From an uncultured Bacillaceae bacterium (GTDB lineage Bacteria; Bacillota; Bacilli; Bacillales; Amphibacillaceae): 8,278 bases of DNA. Both the position numbers and the translations under genes were made by a program. Under the pieces are notes generated by a model that was not told the DNA's origin, did not search any database, and saw only the letters and a program-made list of their open reading frames with translations. Each line of letters opens with the position of its first letter. The stretch's first letter is position 1. Of the stretch, positions 1 to 5,662 are shown one piece after another. The stretch spans positions 1 to 8,278 of the forward strand of contig CALAMD010000054.1 in NCBI GenBank assembly GCA_937925695.1, written 5' to 3'.

Positions 1-20
1 CATGACCGGGCTTCTTTTTT
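1..20. terminator. Half of a terminator cut by the window edge
   Basis: The first bases contain ACCGGGC followed by TTC and a run of six T. This looks like the 3' arm and U-tract of an intrinsic terminator for a plus-strand gene outside the window. Read on the minus strand, the same bases (A-run, then GCCCGGT) could be the 5' arm of a terminator for the stress protein gene, whose stop lies 12 bases away. A bidirectional terminator between convergent genes is the likeliest reading, but the other arm is not visible. Confidence 0.3.
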
Positions 21-31
21 ATGCTTATTTG

Positions 32-469
32 TTAACGAACAACGAGGACGTCACATGTTGCATTACGAATGAGACCTTCGGAAACGCTACCTAGAAATAA
101 CCGTTCTACAGCATTTAATCCTCTCGCACCACAAATAATTAAATCAGCATTGTACTTTTTGGCAATGTCTTTCGTGATTTTCTGTTTTGGTGTGCCATGT
201 TCAATACAGGTAACGATTTCAGTAACGCCTGCTTCTGATGCTTTTTCGGCATAATGTTGTACCAATTCTTCGACCGCTTTATTTGTTTCTATTGTTAATG
301 ATTCGTTATAGACATTCAGGGCGCCATATGTTCGGGCATCAATGACGTGAGTGATGATGAGTCGTGCATCGTTATTATTTGCAACAAGAATGGCTTTTTG
401 AAAGGCCTTTTTAGAAGCTTCTGACCCATCAATAGCGACTATCACATTTTGATACTTTATCCCCATCAT
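32..469 (-). CDS. Universal stress protein, UspA family (ATP-binding type)
   Basis: This is a 145-residue single-domain Usp protein, the usual family length. The N-terminus has the Usp beta1 strand with Asp14 (NVIVAIDGSEAS). The C-terminus has the nucleotide-binding pattern G-x2-G-x9-G-S (Gly114, Gly117, Gly127, Ser128), followed by a final hydrophobic strand (CDVLVVR). That motif marks the ATP-binding Usp subclass. Such proteins are cytoplasmic, usually dimeric, and are induced by starvation or stress; the exact biochemical role is generally unknown. Two adjacent ATG codons (467-469 and 464-466) could start it. The first is preferred because AAGGAGG (complement of 478-484) lies 8 nt upstream of it. 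The gene is divergent from ald and has a sigma-B-like promoter close upstream. The family call is firm; the physiological role is inferred. Confidence 0.95.
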   Translation of the reverse strand: MMGIKYQNVIVAIDGSEASKKAFQKAILVANNNDARLIITHVIDARTYGALNVYNESLTIETNKAVEELVQHYAEKASEAGVTEIVTCIEHGTPKQKITKDIAKKYNADLIICGARGLNAVERLFLGSVSEGLIRNATCDVLVVR

Positions 470-496
470 ATTACTTCCCTCCTTATACTTTTTTAT

Positions 497-524
497 ATAC
501 CCTTATTCAATGACTTGTTAAAAC
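497..524 (-). promoter_or_regulatory. Sigma-B-like promoter of the stress protein gene
   Basis: Read on the minus strand, GTTTTAA (524-518) is followed after 15 nt by GGGTAT (502-497). The Bacillus general-stress sigma-B consensus is GTTTAA, 12-15 nt, GGGTAT, so the -10 matches fully and the -35 has one mismatch or one extra T. Transcription would start near 490, just upstream of the ribosome binding site at 478-484, giving a short leader. A 12-bp palindrome AAAACATGTTTT (520-531) overlaps the -35. No good sigma-A promoter was seen at this distance. The sigma factor is an inference from motif match and gene role. Confidence 0.5.
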
Positions 525-604
525 ATGTTTTCTGCGAGTGATATGATGTTTTATAAAAAAATTCACTTTATTTTATTTCAGTGATGGAACTTTCAATGTT
601 AATT

Positions 605-613
605 TGGTATAGT
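605..613 (+). promoter_or_regulatory. Candidate extended -10 promoter reading toward ald
   Basis: TGG followed by TATAGT (608-613) fits an extended -10 element (TGnTATAAT with one mismatch). No good -35 is seen at 17 nt (TGGAAC, 585-590, is weak). If used, transcription starts near 620 and produces a leader of about 335 nt before ald that includes the two hairpins at 633-650 and 661-688. Confidence 0.3.
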
Positions 614-632
614 ATAGGTAGTTTTTTATAAA

Positions 633-650
633 TCACATAGCTTGATGTGA
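633..650. repeat. Inverted repeat TCACAT-N6-ATGTGA
   Basis: The 6-bp arms are a perfect inverted repeat around AGCTTG. It sits about 20 bp downstream of the candidate -10 at 608-613, so it could be a repressor operator or a hairpin at the 5' end of an ald leader RNA. No specific regulator can be assigned. Confidence 0.35.
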
Positions 651-660
651 GTTAATGGAG

Positions 661-692
661 GACGTCCTTCATTATTTTCGAAGGAGTCTTTT
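661..692 (+). terminator. Hairpin with short T-run in the ald upstream region
   Basis: GACGTCCTTC (661-670) pairs with GAAGGAGTC (680-688) as a 9-bp stem with one bulged G, closing a 9-nt loop, and is followed by only four T. It resembles a weak intrinsic terminator or attenuator between the candidate promoter at 605-613 and ald. No competing antiterminator pairing was identified. Confidence 0.3.
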
Positions 693-752
693 GTAGCTAA
701 CGCTAGTTTGTTACATAAAATAATCAGCAGGCTTTTTGTTTGGCACAGGTAG

Positions 753-833
753 TCAACTTAAAACGGATCTTATGTTTTTTATGATAGCGTTGATGTTTGC
801 TGTAAGTGTTCGGGAGATAGGATATGTTTTCAT
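753..833 (-). CDS. Possible small protein, 26 residues
   Basis: On the minus strand an ATG at 833-831 is preceded by AGGAGG (complement of 839-844) with a spacing of five bases and opens a 26-codon frame ending in TGA at 755-753. The product would begin MKTYPISRTLTANINAIIK. It has basic and polar residues and no clear membrane segment or known family. The only support is the ribosome binding site. A TATAAC -10-like element lies upstream, but no matching -35 was found. It may be a chance frame in a long spacer. Confidence 0.2.
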   Translation of the reverse strand: MKTYPISRTLTANINAIIKNIRSVLS

Positions 834-879
834 TTTCGCCTCCTAGATCACCTGTTATACATGCAAGGATATGACTAGC

Positions 880-896
880 TGTTTAGCTCGTAAACA
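880..896. repeat. Inverted repeat TGTTTA-N5-TAAACA upstream of ald
   Basis: This perfect 6-bp inverted repeat with a 5-base spacer lies 60-77 bp before the ald start codon, where a transcription factor operator would be expected. In Bacillus subtilis ald is controlled by the activator AdeR, but no site consensus can be checked here, so the binding protein is unknown. Confidence 0.3.
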
Positions 897-956
897 AATC
901 AACAGTATTTTCTAATTTATCAAAAAATAGCTTAAAAGATTAAGGGATGATCGAAC

Positions 957-2066
957 ATGAAAATAGGGGTACCTAAAGAAATATTACCAAATGAGAATAG
1001 AGTTGCGATGACGCCTTCAGGTGTCTATCTACTAACGAATGCAGGCCACGAAGTATATATTGAATCAGGAGCCGGACTAGGTTCAGGATTTACTGATGAA
1101 CAATATGCTGAAGCTGGTGCCACTATTTCGACAGCAGAAGAAGCATGGAGTCAAGAGTTTATTATGAAGGTAAAAGAACCATTACCTGAAGAATATGTTT
1201 ATTTTCGCGAAGGTTTAGTTATCTTTGCCTATTTTCATCTTGCGACACAACCACGCTTAACCGAGGAACTTTTAAAGAAAAAAGTGGTTACCATTGCTTA
1301 TGAAACTGTCCAGCTTGACAATGGCTCTTTGCCGTTACTGACACCGATGAGTGAGGTTGCCGGCTATATGGCGACTCAAATTGGTGCTGAGTACTTGGAA
1401 AAGTCAAAGGGTGGCAAGGGGATTTTACTGGCTGGAATTCCTGGTGTTGAAAGAGGGAAAGTCACCGTTATTGGTGGTGGCGTTGTTGGCACGAATGCAG
1501 CTAAAATGGCGGTAGGACTTGGTGCCAACGTGACAATTATTGATCTTAATCAAGAACGATTAAAACAGCTTGATGAAATGTTTGGTTCAAGTGTTAACAC
1601 GATTATATCGAACCCGATGAATATTAGTCGTGAAATTGCCAATTCTGATTTAGTCATTGGCGCTGTATTAATTCCGGGCGCGAAAGCACCGAAATTAGTT
1701 ACTGAAGAAATGGTAAAAAATATGGAGCCAGGTTCTGTCATTGTGGATGTAGCAATTGATCAAGGTGGTATTTTTGAAACAGCTGATCGGGTAACCACCC
1801 ACGATGATCCGGTTTATATTAAACATGGTGTCCTTCATTATGCAGTATCGAATATGCCGGCAAACGTTCCCCGAACAGCTACAATTGGGTTAACGAATGC
1901 CACATCATTTTATGCCCTGCAAATTGCTAAGAAAGGCTATGAGCAGGCTTGTAAAGAAGACCCAGCTTTATTAAAAGGCATTAATACGTTAAAGGGCTAT
2001 ATCACGTCAAAAGGTGTTGCAGAAGCCCATGGTAAAGAGTATGTTGAAGCAGACAAATTGCTTTAA
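957..2066 (+). CDS. ald: Alanine dehydrogenase
   Basis: This enzyme catalyses reversible NAD-dependent oxidative deamination of L-alanine to pyruvate and ammonium in the cytoplasm, feeding alanine into carbon metabolism. In bacilli it also supports growth on alanine and sporulation. The 369-residue protein is close to the usual length (about 370-378). The N-terminal catalytic domain starts with the family signature GVPKEI and has Arg15, Lys73 (KVKEP) and His94 (YFHLA). The Rossmann domain has GGGVVG at 173-178 and Asp196 at the end of the second strand, as expected for NAD. Asp268 (VAIDQGG) completes the active site. These positions match the well-studied Arg15, Lys75, His96 and Asp270 with a constant offset of two after the first. 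The start ATG has an AAGGGATGATC-type ribosome binding site nine bases upstream. The gene stands alone and ends in a strong terminator. Confidence 0.97.
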   Translation: MKIGVPKEILPNENRVAMTPSGVYLLTNAGHEVYIESGAGLGSGFTDEQYAEAGATISTAEEAWSQEFIMKVKEPLPEEYVYFREGLVIFAYFHLATQPRLTEELLKKKVVTIAYETVQLDNGSLPLLTPMSEVAGYMATQIGAEYLEKSKGGKGILLAGIPGVERGKVTVIGGGVVGTNAAKMAVGLGANVTIIDLNQERLKQLDEMFGSSVNTIISNPMNISREIANSDLVIGAVLIPGAKAPKLVTEEMVKNMEPGSVIVDVAIDQGGIFETADRVTTHDDPVYIKHGVLHYAVSNMPANVPRTATIGLTNATSFYALQIAKKGYEQACKEDPALLKGINTLKGYITSKGVAEAHGKEYVEADKLL

Positions 2067-2080
2067 CAGGTACTGATTAT

Positions 2081-2133
2081 AAAAAAAGTGCTGTCGCTAA
2101 ATGATCACTCATTTATACGTCAGCACTTTTTTT
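2081..2133 (+). terminator. Intrinsic terminator of ald
   Basis: An A-run plus GTGCTG (2081-2093) pairs perfectly with CAGCAC plus a T-run (2121-2133), a 13-bp outer stem. An inner stem, AAATGA with TCATTT, caps it around TCAC. It begins 14 nt after the ald stop codon. The A-run on the other side would allow function in both directions. Confidence 0.9.
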
Positions 2134-2149
2134 ATTTTTTCTAGGTCTT

Positions 2150-2179
2150 TTGGAAGTAACGTAATAGGTATGTTAGAAT
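2150..2179 (+). promoter_or_regulatory. Sigma-A promoter of the YtkL-type gene
   Basis: TTGGAA (2150-2155), an 18-nt spacer and TAGAAT (2174-2179), with TGT just before the -10 giving an extended element. Transcription would start near 2186, about 26 nt before the start codon. It lies directly after the ald terminator, so the next gene is an independent unit. Confidence 0.65.
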
Positions 2180-2211
2180 ATAGAAAATAATGTAAATAAA
2201 GGAGCGATTTC

Positions 2212-2892
2212 ATGGAAATATCTTATCATGGCCATTCCGTCGTACGTGTAAAAACAGCTACCCATACAATCTTAATAGATCCATTTATTACAGGTAATGA
2301 GTTGTGTGACTTAGATCCGAATGAAGTTGAGGCAGATGTCATTTTATTAACCCACGGACACAATGATCATGTCGGAGATACAGTTGAAATTGCCAAACGT
2401 ACAGGGGCCCTTGTTGTTGCACTCAATGAATTGGCGGTATATTTGGCATCCAAGGGAATCGAGACGCATCCGATGAATATTGGGGGTGCCTATGATTTTG
2501 ATTTCGGTCGGGTAAAATATACCCAAGCCTTCCACGGTTCTTCATATGAGGAGGAAGATGGCACATTTATATATACGGGTATGCCAGGAGGCATTTTACT
2601 GACAGTAGAAGGCAAAACACTTTATCATTTAGGGGATACAGCACTATTTTCTGATTTAAAAATGATTGGTGAATTAAATGATATTGATGTTGCCTTTATT
2701 CCGATCGGTGATAATTTTACTATGGGGCCAGATGATGCACTGATAGCTACCGATTGGGTCAATGCAAAAATTGTAGTCCCTGTACATTACAATACGTTCC
2801 CAATTATCAAACAAGATCCAGATGCCTTTGCGGAAAAAGTAAGAACTGGTGAGGGACGAGCGCTCAAGGTTGGCGAATCATTTGAATTATAA
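2212..2892 (+). CDS. ytkL: UPF0173 metal-dependent hydrolase (YtkL type)
   Basis: This 226-residue cytoplasmic protein has the metallo-beta-lactamase fold and belongs to the UPF0173 family typified by B. subtilis YtkL. The metal-binding motif HGHNDH lies at 48-53. Further ligands are likely His108 (FHGS), Asp142 (GDTALF) and His192 (PVHYNTFP), so both metal sites look intact. The family usually has about 227 residues, so the protein is complete. The start has AAAGGAG at 2198-2204, seven bases upstream. Family members are presumed hydrolases, but the substrate is not established and nothing here reveals it. The gene has its own promoter and a strong terminator, so it is probably monocistronic and not part of the pilus locus that follows. 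Confidence 0.93.
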   Translation: MEISYHGHSVVRVKTATHTILIDPFITGNELCDLDPNEVEADVILLTHGHNDHVGDTVEIAKRTGALVVALNELAVYLASKGIETHPMNIGGAYDFDFGRVKYTQAFHGSSYEEEDGTFIYTGMPGGILLTVEGKTLYHLGDTALFSDLKMIGELNDIDVAFIPIGDNFTMGPDDALIATDWVNAKIVVPVHYNTFPIIKQDPDAFAEKVRTGEGRALKVGESFEL

Positions 2893-2899
2893 GGCTAAC

Positions 2900-2931
2900 A
2901 AAATCGTGAGTGGTTTTCACTCACGATTTTT
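2900..2931 (+). terminator. Intrinsic terminator after the YtkL-type gene
   Basis: AAAATCGTGAGTG (2900-2912) and CACTCACGATTTT (2918-2930) form a perfect 13-bp stem with a 5-nt loop, starting 8 nt after the stop codon. The U-run is short (five T). It separates the hydrolase from the prepilin peptidase gene, although some read-through is possible because no clear promoter is seen in the 25 nt that remain. Confidence 0.85.
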
Positions 2932-2955
2932 AGTCATTGATAAAGGAGTTTAGCA

Positions 2956-3708
2956 ATGGAGAGTGTTATTTTATTGTTATTTTTTATATATGGTTTGATC
3001 TTTGGTTCTTTTTTTAATGTCGTTGGCTTACGGGTTCCAAAACAACAGTCAATTGCTAAGGGACGATCCTTTTGTCCTCATTGTCAACACCAGTTGTCTT
3101 GGTACGAACTCATCCCTCTATTTTCATATATTTGGCAACGGGGGAAATGTCGGCATTGTCAAGGGAAGATTGCCCCGATCTATCCAATCATCGAATTGTT
3201 AACGGGCATATTATTTACCTATAATTATTATTTATTTGGATTTCATCTAGAATTGCTAACTTCATTATTGCTGATTTCGATGTTAATGATCATTTTTGTC
3301 GCTGATCTTACTTATATGATCATCCCGAATAAAGTCTTGATATTTTTTTTACCTCTCTTTATCATCGTAAGAATCTTACACCCCCTTGATCCTTGGTGGT
3401 CATCATTACTAGGGGCAGGCGTTATTTTTTTGTTACTAGTCATTATTATTTTAATTAGTAAAGGTGGCATGGGTGGTGGTGACTTGAAATTGTTTGCGTT
3501 GCTCGGGTTTGTTCTTGGGATCAAACAAGTGTTATTCGCTTTTCTCATGTCATGTTTACTAGGTGCGATCATCGGTGTCTTCCTCATGGCGCTAGGTAAA
3601 ACGAAGCGCAAACAACCCATGGCATTTGGACCATATATTGTTATCGCCACCTTGTTTACGTATTACTTTGGCGATGGTGTGATAGACTGGTATTTATCCA
3701 TTTTTTGA
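2956..3708 (+). CDS. pilD: Prepilin leader peptidase / N-methyltransferase
   Basis: This integral membrane aspartyl protease (PilD/ComC family, A24) cleaves the short leader from type IV prepilins and usually methylates the new N-terminus. The 250-residue length fits (B. subtilis ComC is about 248). The N-terminal cytoplasmic segment has two CxxC pairs (Cys40/Cys43 and Cys65/Cys68) with the conserved WYELIPLFSY between them. The catalytic aspartates are Asp117 (VADLTYMIIPN) and Asp176 in the GxGD-type motif GGGDLK. Several hydrophobic membrane segments cover about 1-24, 75-95, 100-140, 150-168 and 178-248. The start has AAAGGAG seven bases upstream. It lies just before the pilus operon but upstream of the riboswitch, so c-di-GMP control should not reach its own transcription. 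It may also serve competence pseudopilins elsewhere in the genome (inference). Confidence 0.95.
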   Translation: MESVILLLFFIYGLIFGSFFNVVGLRVPKQQSIAKGRSFCPHCQHQLSWYELIPLFSYIWQRGKCRHCQGKIAPIYPIIELLTGILFTYNYYLFGFHLELLTSLLLISMLMIIFVADLTYMIIPNKVLIFFLPLFIIVRILHPLDPWWSSLLGAGVIFLLLVIIILISKGGMGGGDLKLFALLGFVLGIKQVLFAFLMSCLLGAIIGVFLMALGKTKRKQPMAFGPYIVIATLFTYYFGDGVIDWYLSIF

Positions 3709-3739
3709 TCAATTAAACGGTAATTATTTTCGTCACATT

Positions 3740-3766
3740 TTGTCGACAATATAGGTCTAAAGACCT
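3740..3766. repeat. Two palindromes upstream of the pilB promoter
   Basis: TTGTCGACAA (3740-3749) is a perfect 10-bp palindrome. AGGTCT-AA-AGACCT (3753-3766) has 6-bp arms. They lie 23-49 bp upstream of the -35 box, where an activator or repressor could bind. There is no T-run, so they do not look like a terminator for pilD. No regulator can be named. Confidence 0.35.
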
Positions 3767-3788
3767 GCGATAAAAGGCTGAAATTTTG

Positions 3789-3817
3789 TTGACATAACCC
3801 ACGCATATTGTTAAGAT
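3789..3817 (+). promoter_or_regulatory. Sigma-A promoter of the pilus operon
   Basis: A perfect -35 TTGACA (3789-3794), a 17-nt spacer and TAAGAT (3812-3817) with TGT before it, an extended -10. Transcription should start near 3824, so the leader RNA is about 170 nt and contains the whole riboswitch and its terminator. The promoter is strong by sequence, which fits control after initiation by the riboswitch. Confidence 0.75.
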
Positions 3818-3850
3818 AATATTAATTTAAGACTAGTAGATTTAAGTGAA

Positions 3851-3924
3851 GATACGGAGCAATGACGCTTGGCTCATACTTGGGCACCTGAGTCAAGAAG
3901 AGTGAGTGGTGCAACCGACCTATC
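3851..3924 (+). promoter_or_regulatory. Class II cyclic-di-GMP riboswitch (c-di-GMP-II) aptamer
   Basis: The segment carries the conserved blocks of c-di-GMP-II RNAs in order: GGAGCAATGA (3856-3865), TTGGGCAC (3880-3887), and GTGCAACCGACC (3909-3920), which match the Clostridium acetobutylicum aptamer as I remember it. Pairings seen: GATA plus GG (3851-3857, one bulged C) with CCTATC (3919-3924) closes the aptamer; GCACC (3884-3888) pairs with GGTGC (3908-3912); GGCTC (3871-3875) pairs with GAGTC (3890-3894), where the remembered Clostridium bases differ but complementarity is kept. The aptamer senses the second messenger c-di-GMP. It lies in the leader of pilB, and its 3' end is shared with the terminator at 3913-3959, so ligand binding is predicted to prevent termination (an ON switch). 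The class assignment is strong; the direction is inferred from pairing. Confidence 0.92.
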
Positions 3925-3959
3925 AGGTTTTTTCTGATGCATTTAAGGTCGGTTTTTTT
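3913..3959 (+). terminator. Riboswitch-controlled intrinsic terminator
   Basis: AACCGACCT (3913-3921) pairs with AGGTCGGTT (3946-3954), followed by a run of seven T (3953-3959). An inner ATCAG/CTGAT stem (3922-3926 with 3934-3938) closes a 7-nt loop, with a 7-nt one-sided bulge at 3939-3945. The 5' arm is the conserved ACCGACC end of the aptamer and the 3' strand of its closing helix, so aptamer and terminator cannot form together. No separate antiterminator is needed. Confidence 0.9.
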
Positions 3960-3994
3960 CATGAAAATATGTAGGTAGATAGGTGGACATGCTT

Positions 3995-5650
3995 ATGGAA
4001 AGAAAAAGATTGGGAGATATTTTAGTAGAATCAGGTTTACTTACAAAAGAACAATTAGAACGTACACTATCTCAAAAAAGTCCTCATGAAAAACTAGGTG
4101 ATGCCCTACTAAGAGAAGGGTATTTAACGGAACAACAATTGATCGAAGTATTGGAGTTTCAACTCGGTATACCTCATGTAAATATCTTCCAATACCCTAT
4201 CGATGAGCAAGTCATTCAATTAGTACCAAAAGAATTGGCCAAACGTCATCAAGTGATGCCCATTCGTATTGATGACAATAAACTGTTCGTCGCCATGGCT
4301 GATCCAATGGATTATTTTGCTATGGAAGAATTGAGAATGGTTACTGGTTATCAAATTATCCCCGGGATAGCTACGAAAGACGCCTTATATCAAACGATTA
4401 CTAAATACTATGATTTACAAGAATCGTTAGAAGAAGTCATGCATGATTATGTACCCGAGGAAACAATTGATGAAACAGGTATTACTGATGAAGATTCACC
4501 AGTAGTCCGGCTTGTTAACCAGATTATTGAAAATGCTATTGCACAACGAGCTAGTGATATCCATATCGATCCACAGGAACTAGACGTTAGGGTACGTTAT
4601 CGTGTCGATGGAGTGTTAAGGACAGAACGCTTTTTACCAAAAAGCATGCAAAATGTAATCATTGCTCGCATTAAAATCATGGGTAATTTGAACATCACTG
4701 AAAGTAGAGTACCCCAAGATGGCCGGATCAAAATGAACATTAATTTTAAGCCAGTAGATATCCGTTTATCAACTTTACCATCTGTGTATGGTGAGAAAGT
4801 TGTTATGAGGGTTCTAGACTTAACGAATACTTTGGACCAATTAGATCGTCTTGGGTTTACCGATGAAAATATGAACGTTTTTGAACAGATGATCAACCGT
4901 CCAAATGGAATTGTGTTAATAACTGGTCCAACGGGTTCTGGGAAGTCCTCAACTTTATATGCTGCTTTAAACCGTTTGAATGCAGAGGAAGTCAATATTA
5001 TTACAATTGAAGATCCGGTTGAATATCAATTAGAAGGTATTAACCAAATTCAAGTAAATGACCAAGTAGGAATGACCTTTGCTAGTGGATTACGAGCTAT
5101 TTTACGTCAAGACCCGGATATTATCATGGTCGGTGAAATCCGTGATTTAGAAACAGCGCAAATTGCCATCCGGGCATCATTAACAGGTCATCTCGTGTTA
5201 AGTACATTACATACGAATAGCTCTATTGCAGCTTTAACTAGATTGATAGATATGGATATTGAACCATTCCTCATTGCTTCTTCATTAACAGGGATTGTTG
5301 CTCAAAGACTTGTTAGAAGAATTTGCCGGGATTGTGTAACAAAAGTAGCACCTACTGAACGAGAAAAAGAGATTTTTCAACAATCAGGGATTGAAATTGA
5401 TGAAGTTTATCGAGGGGAAGGCTGTGCTAGTTGTGGTGGGACAGGCTATCGGGGTAGAATAGCGATCCATGAAGTTCTGCCGGTAGACGAAGACATTAGA
5501 TCATTTGTGATGAAATCAGCTAGTGCAAGTGAAATACGTTCCTATGCCCGAAAATCAGGGATGAAATTTCTTATCGATGATGGTCTACAGAAAGTTAAAC
5601 AAGGTCTAACAACGACTGAAGAAGTATTACGTGTGGCTGTCATAGGATAG
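3995..5650 (+). CDS. pilB: Type IV pilus extension ATPase PilB with MshEN-type N-domain
   Basis: This cytoplasmic hexameric ATPase (GspE/PilB family) powers pilus assembly through PilC. The start chosen is ATG 3995, eight bases after AGGTGG (3981-3986), giving 551 residues; an in-frame GTG at 3983 lies inside that binding site and ATG 3989 is too close. Residues 5-56 hold two tandem copies of the MshEN motif, the first beginning RLGDILVESG and the second KLGDALLREG, a module known to bind c-di-GMP in other secretion and pilus ATPases. The first copy is one residue short before its final Gln. The ATPase core has Walker A GPTGSGKS (311-318), the Asp box around IEDPVEY, Walker B DPDIIMVGEIRD (373-384) with Glu381, and His box residues His399 and His406. 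Four cysteines (444, 447, 477, 480) form the usual zinc site of PilB. It is the first gene of the riboswitch-controlled operon. Confidence 0.95.
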   Translation: MERKRLGDILVESGLLTKEQLERTLSQKSPHEKLGDALLREGYLTEQQLIEVLEFQLGIPHVNIFQYPIDEQVIQLVPKELAKRHQVMPIRIDDNKLFVAMADPMDYFAMEELRMVTGYQIIPGIATKDALYQTITKYYDLQESLEEVMHDYVPEETIDETGITDEDSPVVRLVNQIIENAIAQRASDIHIDPQELDVRVRYRVDGVLRTERFLPKSMQNVIIARIKIMGNLNITESRVPQDGRIKMNINFKPVDIRLSTLPSVYGEKVVMRVLDLTNTLDQLDRLGFTDENMNVFEQMINRPNGIVLITGPTGSGKSSTLYAALNRLNAEEVNIITIEDPVEYQLEGINQIQVNDQVGMTFASGLRAILRQDPDIIMVGEIRDLETAQIAIRASLTGHLVLSTLHTNSSIAALTRLIDMDIEPFLIASSLTGIVAQRLVRRICRDCVTKVAPTEREKEIFQQSGIEIDEVYRGEGCASCGGTGYRGRIAIHEVLPVDEDIRSFVMKSASASEIRSYARKSGMKFLIDDGLQKVKQGLTTTEEVLRVAVIG

Positions 5651-5662
5651 GGGGACTAGATA

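Larger units (their letters stand above)
470..956. other. Long spacer between the divergent usp and ald genes
   Basis: This 487-bp stretch holds no convincing protein gene longer than about 26 codons. It contains the usp promoter, a candidate plus-strand promoter at about 605-613, inverted repeats at 633-650 and 880-896, a hairpin with a short T-run at 661-692, and a small minus-strand reading frame at 753-833 with a good ribosome binding site. No T-box element, tRNA, or recognisable riboswitch was found. The length is much more than two divergent promoters need, so a regulated ald leader or a small RNA is possible. Confidence 0.6.

Noticed and set aside
655..696. 13-codon plus-strand frame starting at ATG 655
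   Set aside because: It has no proper ribosome binding site and coincides with the hairpin at 661-688; most likely chance.
903..918. CodY-like box (ATTTTCTAA) upstream of ald
   Set aside because: Only one half matches the AATTTTCWGAAAATT consensus; the other half has several mismatches.
600..956. T-box or amino-acid riboswitch controlling ald
   Set aside because: No T-box sequence, specifier stem pattern or other recognisable aptamer core was found.
3312..3650. 112-codon minus-strand frame within pilD
   Set aside because: It overlaps the catalytic part of the prepilin peptidase on the other strand and has no ribosome binding site or recognisable domain.
3743..3772. A second promoter using TCGACA as -35 upstream of the pilus promoter
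   Set aside because: No acceptable -10 lies at 16-18 nt (TGCGAT or GCGATA), so the similarity to the real -35 region is more likely an operator or chance.
3851..3924. Class I c-di-GMP (GEMM) riboswitch
   Set aside because: The sequence lacks the class I core with its tetraloop and receptor, while the blocks TTGGGCAC and GTGCAACCGACC are those of class II.
3983..3994. GTG 3983 or ATG 3989 as start of pilB
   Set aside because: GTG 3983 lies inside the ribosome binding site and ATG 3989 is only two bases after it; ATG 3995 is correctly spaced.
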